A stretch of 64,000 nt of DNA from Actinacidiphila bryophytorum (GTDB lineage: Bacteria > Actinomycetota > Actinomycetes > Streptomycetales > Streptomycetaceae): the NCBI RefSeq assembly GCF_016916835.1, contig NZ_JAFFIX010000009.1, forward strand, positions 1-64,000, in the 5' to 3' direction. This document shows, one piece after another, positions 17,094 through 26,016 of this stretch. The notes under the pieces are model-generated. The model was given only the letters and a program-made list of their open reading frames with translations, had not been told where the DNA came from and searched no databases. Each line of letters begins with the position of its first letter. Position 1 is the stretch's first letter. The position numbers were made by a program, and so were the translations under genes.

Positions 17094-17738
17094 GTGTCGA
17101 TGATGGTCGCACAGGAGGTGCCGACGTCCTCGACCATGGCCCTGCCGCATGGTCCCACCGGCGTCGCAGAGGCACGCAGACGAATGCGCAGGGATCTGCA
17201 CGCGCAGGGCGTACCGGAGACGGTGGTCGACGACGCGGTGCTGATCCTCTCCGAACTGCTCAGCAATTCCTGCCGCCATGCCCGGCCGATCGGCCAGGAC
17301 GGCGCCGGGTACGACGCCGGCGCAATATACGACGCCGGCTCGGACCGCGTACCGGCACAGGCGCAGCCGCAGGCACAGGGCGCGCGGGAGACCCCGCCGC
17401 AAAACGGCGGCATACGTGCCGGCTGGGCCATCGGGGCCGACGGCCTGCTCAAGGTCGAGGTGACCGACGGCGGCGGCCCCACCAGGCCGCGCCCTTCCAG
17501 CCCCTCGCTGACGGCGCACGGAGGCCGGGGCCTCGGCATCGTCGGCAACCTGGCGCTGCGCTGGGGCGTACGGGACGACACACCGGGCGAGGTCACCGTG
17601 TGGGCGCTGCTGCCGGTACGCGGCAGGCACGCCCGCCGCGACGACCTGGGAAGCGGCGGTACGGGCATCGGCCTGCCCCGCGGCATCCCGCTCGACCTCC
17701 CGCTGGACCTGGCCGAGTCGCTGGACGACCTGAGCTGA
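17094..17738 (+). CDS. RsbW-like ATP-binding (HATPase_c) regulatory protein
   Basis: GTG at 17094 is chosen because GGAGG lies eight bases upstream. The N-box is VLILSELLSNSCRHA (about residues 50-64), the G1 box VEVTDGGGPTRPRP, and the G2 box GGRGLGIVGNLALRWGV. A roughly 55-residue insertion of Ala/Gln/Gly separates N and G1 boxes, longer than usual. Proteins of this class bind anti-sigma antagonists or sigma factors and act as serine kinases in the Streptomyces stress and development network. The partner is not in the immediate neighbourhood. Confidence 0.82.
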   Translation: MSMMVAQEVPTSSTMALPHGPTGVAEARRRMRRDLHAQGVPETVVDDAVLILSELLSNSCRHARPIGQDGAGYDAGAIYDAGSDRVPAQAQPQAQGARETPPQNGGIRAGWAIGADGLLKVEVTDGGGPTRPRPSSPSLTAHGGRGLGIVGNLALRWGVRDDTPGEVTVWALLPVRGRHARRDDLGSGGTGIGLPRGIPLDLPLDLAESLDDLS

Positions 17739-17910
17739 ACGGCCGCCGGCTGCATTTCGCGCCTGCTACGGCCGGGAGTCGGCCCGAAGGAGCGGACGGA
17801 GCCGGGCCGGAACCGGCGCATTTACGCCGCCGCCCGTCGTGGTCCGGCGGCGGCCCCGCCGAGCGCTAGGCTCGCGGCCGGAACAGTGCCGTAACGGGAG
17901 AGACCGAGCC

Positions 17911-18894
17911 ATGGCCAAGAAGCGCGCGACCGCCACCAGGAGCAAGGGGGCCGGACAGGCCGCCAGGACCGCGGAGGGGGCGGCCGTGCCGGTGGTCGGT
18001 GCGCGTGAGCCCTGCCCGTGCGGCTCGGGCCGCCGCTACAAGGCCTGCCACGGCCGCGAGGCCGCGCACGCGGTGACCGAACTGGTCCGCCGCCCCTTCG
18101 AGGGCCTGCCCGGCGAGTGCGACTGGGTCGCGCTGCGCGAACTGGTGCCGGCCGCGACCGTGCAGCTGACGCTCAAGGAGCCGCTGCCCGAAGGGGTCCC
18201 GTCGGTCACCCTCGGCACCGTCCTGCCGATGGCCTGGCCCGGGCTGCGCCGCGACACCGGTGCGGTCCTGCTCGGCCTGCAGAGCGACACCGCCTCGGGC
18301 GACATCAGCCGCGACCTGGCCGACACCCTGGGCCGGGCGCTCACCGCGGAGCCGGGCAACCCGGTGGAGGGCCGCAGGCCGTCGCCCGACGGACCGCGGC
18401 TGCAGGACCTGCTCGACCTGGACGCGCCCTTCGTGCCCGAGGTGCACAGCGGCTTCGAGTACTGGCTGGAGGACGCCGAGACGGCCACCGGCGAGGTGGC
18501 GGCGTCACTGGAGCGCGCCAACCAGGCCGCCATCCCGACCGTGCGGCTGACCGGTGTCGACGCGGCCTACTGGTGCGAGACGCCGGAGAAGAACCACCTG
18601 CGCTGGGTCATGCCGCACCCCGAGGAGGCGCTGCTTGACGCCATGGCGCGGCTGCATGCGGCCGGGGCGTCCTCGCTGGGCGAGGGGACCCGGCTGGTCG
18701 GCTCCTTCCGCGCGCACGGGCTGACAGTGCCGGTGTGGGACCTGCCGGTGGGCATGGGCGCGGACGAGGTCGAGAAGCCGGCGGCGGCCTTCGGCGAGCG
18801 GCTGGCGGAGACGCTGGGCCGTACCGAGCCGCTGACCGCGGAGGAGCGGCGGGCCAGGAGCGGCTTCACGAACCGGCAGATCACGCTGAGCTGA
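17911..18894 (+). CDS. DUF5926 protein with N-terminal SEC-C zinc motif
   Basis: The 327-residue protein starts MAKKRATATRSKG and has EPCPCGSGRRYKACHG (residues 33-48), the CxCxGSGxxYKxCHG zinc-binding SEC-C motif found at the end of SecA and in many stand-alone proteins. The rest matches the conserved actinobacterial DUF5926 family with LRWVMPHPEEALLDAMARLH. ATG at 17911 follows GGGAGAGACC. No function is established; a zinc-dependent nucleic-acid or protein contact is likely for the SEC-C part. Confidence 0.85.
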   Translation: MAKKRATATRSKGAGQAARTAEGAAVPVVGAREPCPCGSGRRYKACHGREAAHAVTELVRRPFEGLPGECDWVALRELVPAATVQLTLKEPLPEGVPSVTLGTVLPMAWPGLRRDTGAVLLGLQSDTASGDISRDLADTLGRALTAEPGNPVEGRRPSPDGPRLQDLLDLDAPFVPEVHSGFEYWLEDAETATGEVAASLERANQAAIPTVRLTGVDAAYWCETPEKNHLRWVMPHPEEALLDAMARLHAAGASSLGEGTRLVGSFRAHGLTVPVWDLPVGMGADEVEKPAAAFGERLAETLGRTEPLTAEERRARSGFTNRQITLS

Positions 18895-19279
18895 GACGAG
18901 CTGGCCGGTGCCCCTGCGGGCCGCGCCGGGCGCCTTTCGCGGTGCCCGGCCGGACCGCCCGCGGCCCGCAGACGGCCCACCGCCCATGAACGTCCCGTCG
19001 GCGGGCGGGCCGAGAGCGGGCCGAAGGCCCGCCGACAGCTCCCGACTGAGCGGTCGGTCAGTGATTCCGGTCACAACTGCCTTGGAATCGCGACGATTCG
19101 GCTGGCACGTGCCGTTCGGGGAATTTGCGATCGGACGAAGTCTTGTTACCGTTTATTCAGCCCGGTCGCTGATGCATCCCCCGTCGTCAGCGACCGGGTT
19201 TTCCATGTCCTGGCGCGCTCCGCTTAGCGAGTCCTCGACCCCGGATCCGCCGGCCGCCGGGCGGCGGGACCGCGGCGGC
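18895..19279. other. Intergenic region, one terminator
   Basis: No gene is seen here. The stretch includes a TTGTTACC...TTTATT segment near 19143-19156, which could be a promoter for a short RNA ending at the hairpin at 19161. No known RNA family was recognised. Confidence 0.4.
19161..19202 (+). terminator. Rho-independent terminator
   Basis: CCCGGTCGCTGA (19161-19172) pairs perfectly with TCAGCGACCGGG (19187-19198), followed by TTTT. The 14-base loop has a C run. It ends transcription from the DUF5926 side or from a short RNA. Confidence 0.7.
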
Positions 19280-19522
19280 TCAGTCCCCGTCCGCGGCACC
19301 CGCGGAGCCCGTGGAGCCCGCCGGAGCCGAGTCCCCCGATCCCCCGTCGGGCACACCCTGCGAGGCGCTGTGGCCCGCATTGCCGCGGTGCGCGCTGTCG
19401 TGGTCGTGCGGCCCCGCGGTCGCCGCGGCCAGCGGGAGGACCACGGCGAGCGCCGCGACGCTGGTGACGGCGATCAGGCGCAACCGGTCGCCGGGCTCCT
19501 TCGCCGGCTGGTGCGATGCCAT
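19280..19522 (-). CDS. Small single-pass membrane protein, Gly/Ser/His-rich tail
   Basis: 80 residues from ATG 19522, with GGGGAG six bases upstream. MASHQPAKEPGDRLR is followed by one hydrophobic helix (LIAVTSVAALAVVLPLAAAT, about residues 16-35) and a polar tail with PHDHDSAHRGNAGHS. The His/Asp-rich segment could bind metal. Its family is unknown to me. Confidence 0.55.
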   Translation of the reverse strand: MASHQPAKEPGDRLRLIAVTSVAALAVVLPLAAATAGPHDHDSAHRGNAGHSASQGVPDGGSGDSAPAGSTGSAGAADGD

Positions 19523-19756
19523 GTGCCGCTCCCCTGGATGCTCGATGGCCGAATGCCGTGAACCGAACATAGCGGCCCGGACCATGACATCCGGCCCACC
19601 CGTCGCCGCAACGGCGGCCACCCGCGGCGGACGGCTACCCGAACGAGTGAGTACGCGGCGCACGCGCGTCCGTAGCGGCAGCGCACCGACCGTACGCCGC
19701 ACCGCGTGCGTAACGCGTAAGGGAACGGCGGCGCATGGCGCAGCGCACGGAACATG

Positions 19757-19806
19757 CGGCGGGGTCGTAGCGGCGCGGCAATTGCCACGCCGCTACGACC
19801 CCGCCG
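19757..19806 (-). terminator. Long perfect stem-loop after the primase-like gene
   Basis: CGGCGGGGTCGTAGCGGCG (19757-19775) pairs over 19 bp with its exact complement at 19788-19806 around a 12-base loop. It follows the leftward gene ending at 19856, so it probably terminates it. Confidence 0.75.
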
Positions 19807-19855
19807 TCGTTCGGCCGCGCCCGGCCGGCGGACCGCCGATCAGTACGCCGGACCG

Positions 19856-20548
19856 TCAGAAGGTCAGCCGGTCGCCGTCCGGGGCCGTACGCCCGGCCCT
19901 GACCAGCGCGTCCACCAGGCTGCCGATCGGCGGCAGCCAGGGCGCCGCGCCGCCGGTCCGCTCGTCCGGCACCGGCGGCCGCACCCAGCGCAGCTGCCCG
20001 GCGCTGCTGCTCGACGGCGGCAGCACCACATAGCCGCCGTCACCGTGGTAGCGCAGTGACGTGGGCACCCAGTCGTGGCTGTCGAGCAGTTCGCCGAGTT
20101 CGGCGAGCGAGTAAGGCGCGACCAGCAGCAGGTAGCGGGTGGGGGTGGCGACCACGGGGCCGAGCCGGACCCCGAGGTTCTCCATCGCCTCCAGGGCGCG
20201 TGCGCCCGCCACCGCGGGCAGGCTCGCCGCGGACACCCGGTCGCCGGTGGCGAGCACGACCGGCGCGTCCGGCCTGCGGGTCCACCAGGACCGCACCATG
20301 CGCGGGTCGCGGGTCGCGGCCAGCAGTCCGGGGTCGAGCGCGTGCGCCCCGGGCACCGGGCAGTTGGGGCGCCCGCAGGCGCAGGGCTGCGCTCCGGCGG
20401 CCCGCCAGCTGCCGCGGGTGTCGAAGCCGACACCGGGCACGACCCGCCATTGCCACTGTTCGGCGTAGGTGAGCGCCGCGTTGAGCAACGCGGTCCGCTC
20501 CTTTCGCTGGAGTGAGAGCTTGCGTCGCCTTCCGAGGATCTCGCGCAT
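19856..20548 (-). CDS. Bifunctional DNA primase/polymerase (Prim-Pol)-like protein
   Basis: 230 residues from ATG 20548 (MREILGRRRKLSLQRKERT). The start agrees with the usual MREI of Streptomyces members. Residues about 25-60 hold AALTYAEQWQWRVVPGVGFD, and PCACGRPNCPVPGAHALDPG carries a Cys cluster (about residues 57-76) seen in the N-terminal Prim-Pol domain of archaeal-type and plasmid primases. Residues 120-210 have RLGPVVATPTRYLLLVAPY and SLRYHGDGGYVVLPPS, the strands around the active site. The canonical acidic pair is not obvious to me, so activity is uncertain. The chromosomal copy in Streptomyces has no known role. Confidence 0.75.
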   Translation of the reverse strand: MREILGRRRKLSLQRKERTALLNAALTYAEQWQWRVVPGVGFDTRGSWRAAGAQPCACGRPNCPVPGAHALDPGLLAATRDPRMVRSWWTRRPDAPVVLATGDRVSAASLPAVAGARALEAMENLGVRLGPVVATPTRYLLLVAPYSLAELGELLDSHDWVPTSLRYHGDGGYVVLPPSSSSAGQLRWVRPPVPDERTGGAAPWLPPIGSLVDALVRAGRTAPDGDRLTF

Positions 20549-21127
20549 CAGCGCTCGTTCCTTTCCGTTAACGCCCAGGGATCTGCCCATTACAGAACGT
20601 AACTTGTCGAGCACACCGCTTACGAGGCAGCGCATCGCCGCCAGCCGAGCGTGGAACGTGACGGAGGGTAGCGCGCATATGGCGCCTGTCGGTTCGCGGT
20701 GCCCTGATCGTGACCCACTGATTTGTGGTGCACGACGGGGGCACGCGGCACCCTCGCCACTCGGGGTTAGGTCGGCCGTCAACTGATTACGTACATACGA
20801 CGCTTGAGCCAGACTTCGGGTTCCTACCCATCGCCCGCAATATGACGCGCTGTTGGCTGGGATCAGTCGACAGCGCGCATACGACGGGGGTGGCTGTTTT
20901 CAGCCAACGTATTGCGCCCGGCCCGTCCGCCGCAAGGAGTCCGACACCACTCCTTGTACCAGGACAATCCTGGACATGCCCACGATGAGGCGTGTAGAAG
21001 TGGGTTCCTTGATAGCGGCGCAGCACACATGGGGGTTTGCGATGCTAATCATGCAGGTGCTCCGCGCACTGCGAACGAAAAGCGCTGATTGCCCCACCCG
21101 CTGGCCACTGGCCGGAAGTTCCCGGCC
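20549..21127. other. 579-bp divergent intergenic region
   Basis: Lies between two divergent genes and must hold both promoters. Short frames are present on both strands, but none has a good ribosome-binding site or a recognisable family. No clear dyad was identified. Confidence 0.4.
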
Positions 21128-22636
21128 ATGAACCCGGCCCACGTCAGAAAAGTGGCCGGAAGCGAGCCACCAAGGTCCGCTGCGGCGCATACTCCCGCTG
21201 CGCCCGTCGCCACCGCGCCCTCCGCCGCCGCCCTCGCGGCCACCCCTACCCCCGCAGTCCCGCCCGCCCCGGTGGCCGTGTCGGCCCCCGCGCTGCCGGA
21301 CCGCGGCTCGCCCGAACACTCACTGGCCGTACAGGACCGCCTCGCGTCGTGGGTCTGCGACCTGTCCCTTTTGCACGAACTGACCGAGCGGCTCGCCCGC
21401 ACCGCGTCACTCGACGCCACGCTGCGTGAGGTTCTCCAGGCCGGAGCGACCCTCGTCGGCGCCCGGCGCGGCCTGATCGCGCTGGCTCCCGCCGACGGCC
21501 GCGGCCCCGACACCACCGTGGGACTCGGCCTCGGCCACGCCGACCTGGGTGCCCTGGAAACGGTGGATTTCGGCCGCGGCCCGGTGGACGCGGACGAGGC
21601 GGTGGGCGCCGACCTGCGGCAGGGTGAGCACCCGGACGCCCGTACCCGCGAGGTCGCCGCACAGCTCGGCCTGGGCGCCGCCTACGGGCTCGCCCTGACC
21701 GCGAACGGCACCGGATTCTCACCCCGTACCGCCGACTCCTCCACAAGCGGGGCCGGCTCCTCCACCGGCGCGAGCCGGCTCGGCAGTGCCGTCTGGTTCT
21801 ACGACGAGGCCGCCGAGCCCACCGACAGGCAGCGCCGGCTGACCGGTCTGTACCTGCGGTTCGCCGGCGAGCACATCGCCCGCGCCCTGGAGCTGGCCCG
21901 GGTGCGGCGGGCGTCGGCAGAGCTGGCCGCCGAGACGCTGCCCGCGCGCCTGCCGCGCGTCCCCGGCGTGCGGATGGCCGTGCGGCACGGCACCGGGCCG
22001 CTGGGCGGCGGCGACTGGTACGACGCCCTGCCGCTGCCCGAGGGCGCGCTCGGCCTGGCCGTCGGCGGCGTCACCGGTGCGGGTCCCGGCGCGGTGGCCG
22101 CGATGGGGCGGCTGCGGGCGTCCCTGCGGGCGTACGCGGTGATGGAGGGCGAGGACCCGGTCGCGGTGCTCTCCGACCTCGAACTGCTCCTGCGGCTGAC
22201 CGAGCCGGCCCGCTCTGCCACCGCCCTGTTCGGGCACGTCGGCGCACCGCTGACGCGGGGCGGGCGCAAGGTGACGCTGGCGGGTGCCGGGCACTGCCCG
22301 CCGCTGCTGGTCGGCGACCAGCGCTGCGAGTACGTGGAGACCTCGCTGTCCGCGCCGCTCAACATGCTCAGCTGCTGGGAGGCGCCCAGCGTCGAGCTGC
22401 ACGTACGCGCGGGCGAGAGCCTGGTGCTGTTCACCGACGGGCTGCTGCACAGGACCGGCGAGTCCTCGGACCGGGCCTTCGCCCATGTGCACGCCGCGGC
22501 CCAGAGCGCGTCCAGGGCGGTGCGCGAGGACCCGGGGCTGCTGGCCGACCACCTGCTGCACACCGTGCTGCCCGACGGCCTGGACGCGACCGGTGGCGAG
22601 GAGGACCTGGTGCTGCTGGTGGCCCGTTTCGACTGA
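21128..22636 (+). CDS. GAF/SpoIIE-type PP2C phosphatase with altered metal motif
   Basis: 502 residues. The N-terminal 60 are Ala/Pro-rich, followed by a GAF-like sensor region (LHELTERLARTASLDATLRE, about residues 80-225) and a SpoIIE/RsbU phosphatase domain: GGGDWYDALPLPEG (about 294-307) has the first metal-binding Asp, and GAGHCPPLLV and LFTDGLLHRTGE (about 435-446) the later motifs. The second metal motif, normally GDVxGxG, reads AVGGVTGAG, so the usual Asp is Gly. Activity may therefore be low or lost. These proteins dephosphorylate anti-anti-sigma factors; the RsbW-like genes at 17094 and 24254 are possible partners. ATG 21128 is preferred over the upstream TTG. Confidence 0.85.
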   Translation: MNPAHVRKVAGSEPPRSAAAHTPAAPVATAPSAAALAATPTPAVPPAPVAVSAPALPDRGSPEHSLAVQDRLASWVCDLSLLHELTERLARTASLDATLREVLQAGATLVGARRGLIALAPADGRGPDTTVGLGLGHADLGALETVDFGRGPVDADEAVGADLRQGEHPDARTREVAAQLGLGAAYGLALTANGTGFSPRTADSSTSGAGSSTGASRLGSAVWFYDEAAEPTDRQRRLTGLYLRFAGEHIARALELARVRRASAELAAETLPARLPRVPGVRMAVRHGTGPLGGGDWYDALPLPEGALGLAVGGVTGAGPGAVAAMGRLRASLRAYAVMEGEDPVAVLSDLELLLRLTEPARSATALFGHVGAPLTRGGRKVTLAGAGHCPPLLVGDQRCEYVETSLSAPLNMLSCWEAPSVELHVRAGESLVLFTDGLLHRTGESSDRAFAHVHAAAQSASRAVREDPGLLADHLLHTVLPDGLDATGGEEDLVLLVARFD

Positions 22637-22687
22637 CACCCGGCCCGCCTACGATGGACGGACGAGTCCATCATGAGGAGGCAGGAC

Positions 22688-24202
22688 GTGGCGGAGGCCG
22701 ACCAGCAGCAGGGCGCGACCGGGGACGAGCAGCGCGCGGCACAGGACGGGGCGGCGGGCGACGCGCAGGGCGCCGCCCAGGACAAGCCGATCAAGCAGCG
22801 CAAGAACGGGCTCTACCCGGCGGTGTCCGACGAGCTGGCCGCCGTCATGAAGACCGGCTGGGCCGACACCGAGCTGCACGGCCTGGCGCCCATCGCGCAG
22901 GCCGCCCACGCCGCGGCCCGCAGGGCCGCGCTCTCGGCGCGCTTCCCCGGCGAGCGGATCGTCGTCCCCGCGGGCAACCTGCGGCGGCGCTCCAACGACA
23001 CCGACTACCCCTTCAGGGCCGGCACCGAGTACGTGCACCTGACCGGCGACCAGACGCAGGACGCGGTCCTGGTGCTGGAGCCGCTCGCGGATGGGGGCCA
23101 CGAGGCGACGGCGTATCTGCTGCCGCGCTCCAACCGGGAGAACGGCGAGTTCTGGCTGGACGGCCAGGGCGAGCTGTGGGTCGGCCGCCGCAACAGCCTG
23201 GAGGAGGCCGAGCAGCTGCTCGGGCTGCCGTGCCGTGACGTGCGCAAGGCCGCGGCGGACCTGGGCGCGGCCACCGGTCCCGTACGGGTCGTCCGCGGCC
23301 ACGACGCGGGCATCGAGGCGGCGCTGACCGACAAGGTGACGGCCGAGCGGGACGCGGAGCTGACCGCCTTCCTGTCCGAGCTGCGGGCGGTCAAGGACGA
23401 CTTCGAGATCGCCGAGCTGGAGCAGGCCTGCGCCTCGACCGCACGCGGCTTCGAGGACGTCGTCAAGGTGCTGGACAAGGCAGAGGCGACCTCCGAGCGC
23501 TACATCGAGGGCACCTTCTTCCTGCGCGCCCGGGTCGAGGGCAACGACGTCGGCTACGGCTCGATCTGCGCGTCGGGGCCGCACGCCACCACCTTGCACT
23601 GGGTGCGCAACGACGGCCCGGTCCGCTCCGGCGACCTGCTGCTGCTGGACGCCGGCGTGGAGACCCGCAGCCTCTACACCGCGGACGTCACCCGTACGCT
23701 GCCGGTCAGCGGGCGCTTCACGCCGATCCAGCGCAAGGTCTACGACGCCGTCCACGCGGCGCAGCAGGCGGGCATGGACGCGGTCAAGCCGGGTGCCGCG
23801 TACCGCGACTTCCACGAGGCCGCACAGCGCGTCCTGGCCGAGCACCTGGTCGAGTGGGGGCTGCTGGACGGCCCCGTCGCGCGCGTGCTCGAACTGGGCC
23901 TGCAGCGCCGCTGGACGCTGCACGGCACCGGGCACATGCTCGGGCTGGACGTGCACGACTGCGCCCAGGCGCGGACCGAGGCGTACGTGGACTGCACCCT
24001 GGAGCCCGGCATGGTGCTCACCGTGGAGCCCGGTCTGTACTTCCAGGCCGACGACCTGACGGTGCCGGAGGAGTACCGCGGCATCGGGGTCAGGATCGAG
24101 GACGACATCCTCGTCACGCCCGGGGGGCACCGCAACCTTTCGGGGGACCTGCCGCGCGGCGCCGACGAGATCGAGTCGTGGATGGCCGGGCTGCGCGGCT
24201 AG
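22688..24202 (+). CDS. Xaa-Pro aminopeptidase (M24B, PepP type)
   Basis: 504 residues from GTG 22688, with GAGGAGG six bases upstream. An acidic, Gln/Gly-rich start is followed by the AMP_N domain (LSARFPGERIVVPAGNLRRR) and the pita-bread catalytic domain. The metal ligands are visible: Asp in LLLDAGVETRS, Asp in YTADVTRTL, His in HGTGHMLGLDVHD, Glu in LTVEPGLYF, Glu in GVRIEDDILV. It removes N-terminal residues before proline, in the cytoplasm, with two Mn2+ or Co2+. Confidence 0.95.
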   Translation: MAEADQQQGATGDEQRAAQDGAAGDAQGAAQDKPIKQRKNGLYPAVSDELAAVMKTGWADTELHGLAPIAQAAHAAARRAALSARFPGERIVVPAGNLRRRSNDTDYPFRAGTEYVHLTGDQTQDAVLVLEPLADGGHEATAYLLPRSNRENGEFWLDGQGELWVGRRNSLEEAEQLLGLPCRDVRKAAADLGAATGPVRVVRGHDAGIEAALTDKVTAERDAELTAFLSELRAVKDDFEIAELEQACASTARGFEDVVKVLDKAEATSERYIEGTFFLRARVEGNDVGYGSICASGPHATTLHWVRNDGPVRSGDLLLLDAGVETRSLYTADVTRTLPVSGRFTPIQRKVYDAVHAAQQAGMDAVKPGAAYRDFHEAAQRVLAEHLVEWGLLDGPVARVLELGLQRRWTLHGTGHMLGLDVHDCAQARTEAYVDCTLEPGMVLTVEPGLYFQADDLTVPEEYRGIGVRIEDDILVTPGGHRNLSGDLPRGADEIESWMAGLRG

Positions 24203-24253
24203 TGCGCCCCCGGGGCGGTGCCGTCAGGTGTACCGGCGTCAGGCGTACCGGCG

Positions 24254-24745
24254 TCAGGACGCCTTGAGGAGGGCGTCGTCACGCCACTTGAGCACCTTGT
24301 CGAAGGACACGACCGTGCCGTGCCCGGGCCGGTCGTGGAAGCGCACATGGTCCACCAGCGCCTCGATCAGGAAGAGTCCGCGCCCGTGCTCGGCGTACTG
24401 GCCCCGGTGGGTCAGCGGCCGGGCAGGGTGCAGGACCCAGTCGGGTTTGCGGTCGAATTCGGTCGTGCGGTCGAACTCGGGTGTGCGGTCGCGGGATGAA
24501 CCCGGCCCGGAGTCGGCGACCTCGATCCGGCAGCAGTCACCGTCGATCAGGGCGGTGACGCAGTAGCCGGTCGCCGAACCGGCGTGTTCCACGGCGTTCG
24601 CGCACGCCTCGGACAGTGCCACCGAGAGATCGAAGGAGATGTCGGGGTCGACCCCGGCGGTCTCCATGGTCCCCAGCAGGAGTTTCCGGGCGAGCGGCAC
24701 GCTCGCAGCCTCGCGCCGCAAATGGAGAGACCACCAGATGCTCAT
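24254..24745 (-). CDS. RsbW-like ATP-binding (HATPase_c) regulatory protein
   Basis: 163 residues from ATG 24745 (GGAGG seven bases upstream); the reading frame upstream is not used. The N-box is DLSVALSEACANAVEHAG, the G1 box IEVADSGPG, the G2 box HGRGLFLIEALVDHVRF. A short repeat EFDRTTEFDR (from two GAATTCGGTCGTGCGGTC-like DNA units) sits between G1 and G2. Likely a serine kinase or anti-sigma factor of the Streptomyces stress network, a possible partner of the PP2C-like protein two genes away. Confidence 0.85.
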   Translation of the reverse strand: MSIWWSLHLRREAASVPLARKLLLGTMETAGVDPDISFDLSVALSEACANAVEHAGSATGYCVTALIDGDCCRIEVADSGPGSSRDRTPEFDRTTEFDRKPDWVLHPARPLTHRGQYAEHGRGLFLIEALVDHVRFHDRPGHGTVVSFDKVLKWRDDALLKAS

Positions 24746-24938
24746 GCTCCAGCCTCCTGGCTGCGGCTCGACATACGGATACGTATTGCCGCGAAGAGCA
24801 CTCCGTAAGCGTGGGGTTGACGTGATCCCGCTCATTCGGCGGATGCGTGCGACCGGCGTATGGGTGTAGGGATTCGGCCGGACACACCACCGCGAGCCGG
24901 ACACCCCCTGTTCCGCGACTCAGGCGGGCGGTGAGAGG

Positions 24939-25766
24939 ATGACGGCCGTCATGGTTCCCCCCGCCACCGCTGTGCGCGCAGGCGCCGGCATGCGACTGCT
25001 GCGGGCCGCGGTGTTCACCGCGGTCTGCGTCGCGCTGGCCGCGGCCGGGCACACGCTGGCCTCCGGCGCCCCCGTGCCGGTGTGGTCGCTGGTCTTCGGG
25101 TGGCTGGCGGTGCTCGCCGTCGTGGCCCCCCTGGCGGGCCGGGAGAGGACCCTGCCGGGCATCGCCACGGGCCTCGCGGCGGGGCAGCTCGCCCTGCACA
25201 CGGTCTTCGGCGCGGGCCAGATGTGCGCCACACAGTCACTCACTCCTTCGAGTGACAACGGCGGCGGACTGTTGTCGATCGCCGCCCGGCTCGTCTGCGA
25301 CGGCCACGGGGCGCGGTTGACCGAACAGTCGGCCCGGCAGATCGTCATCAACGCGGGCATCGACCCCGACGGCCCCCTGACCATGCCGGACATGCCCGGT
25401 ATGACGGCGGCGCAGAGCGGCGGCCGCACGCACCTGGCGATGACGGCCGTGCCGCTGTGCTCGCTGCCCATGCTGCTCGGGCACCTGCTGGCCGCGGTGG
25501 TCGCGGGCTGGCTGCTGCGGCGCGGCGAGGCGGCGCTGTGGCGCCTGGTGCGGCTGTCGGCACGCGGCGCCGCGGGACTGGCGGAGCTGAGCCCCGCGGT
25601 CGTACGCCGCGCCCACGCCCTGCTGTCGGCGCTCGCCCGGCAGGTGCCCGCGGTCAGGCCGCACCGCATAGGCCGCAGGGGTGAATCCGGCGGCGCCGGC
25701 TACCGCACGGTGCAGCTGCGGCACTCCCTGGCCAGGCGCGGCCCACCGGTGGCACTGGCGGCCTGA
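24939..25766 (+). CDS. Integral membrane protein upstream of the copper cluster
   Basis: 275 residues with several hydrophobic helices: AAVFTAVCVALAAAGHTLAS, SLVFGWLAVLAVVAPLAG, GIATGLAAGQLALHTVFGAG, and LPMLLGHLLAAVVAGWLL near residue 180. A polar loop holds TMPDMPGMTAAQSG, rich in Met, which suits copper or metal contact. Basic C-terminus. I recall an unnamed membrane gene at this place in related genomes. The gap to ycnI is 250 bp, so co-transcription is uncertain. ATG 24939 has GAGAGG immediately before it; the in-frame ATG at 24951 is an alternative. Confidence 0.7.
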   Translation: MTAVMVPPATAVRAGAGMRLLRAAVFTAVCVALAAAGHTLASGAPVPVWSLVFGWLAVLAVVAPLAGRERTLPGIATGLAAGQLALHTVFGAGQMCATQSLTPSSDNGGGLLSIAARLVCDGHGARLTEQSARQIVINAGIDPDGPLTMPDMPGMTAAQSGGRTHLAMTAVPLCSLPMLLGHLLAAVVAGWLLRRGEAALWRLVRLSARGAAGLAELSPAVVRRAHALLSALARQVPAVRPHRIGRRGESGGAGYRTVQLRHSLARRGPPVALAA

Positions 25767-26016
25767 CGCGGCGTCCGCTCCTCCCCGAACGACGGGGGTG
25801 GGCCGGTGGCGGCGCGCGGGCCGAGCCCGGCCGCGAATGTCACAGGAGTGCACCCTGTGGCGCACGCGCGTTCCCGTACGGCGTCCCGTCGCATATATGC
25901 CGCGGCGGCGATCACCGCATACGTACGTACGCGCATCCCACGACCGCACCCTTGTGCAGCCGTCGCGGCCCGCACCATGCCACCGTCTGCCTCTCTCACC
26001 GTGGAGAACCCCAGTC

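Noticed and set aside
19161..19202. 6C-type small RNA
   Set aside because: The hairpin loop has a C run, but the second C-rich hairpin of the 6C family is missing; a terminator is the simpler reading.
20900..21319. Leftward 139-residue frame upstream of the phosphatase
   Set aside because: Gly/Arg-rich antisense of the Ala/Pro-rich phosphatase N-terminus; no ribosome-binding site.
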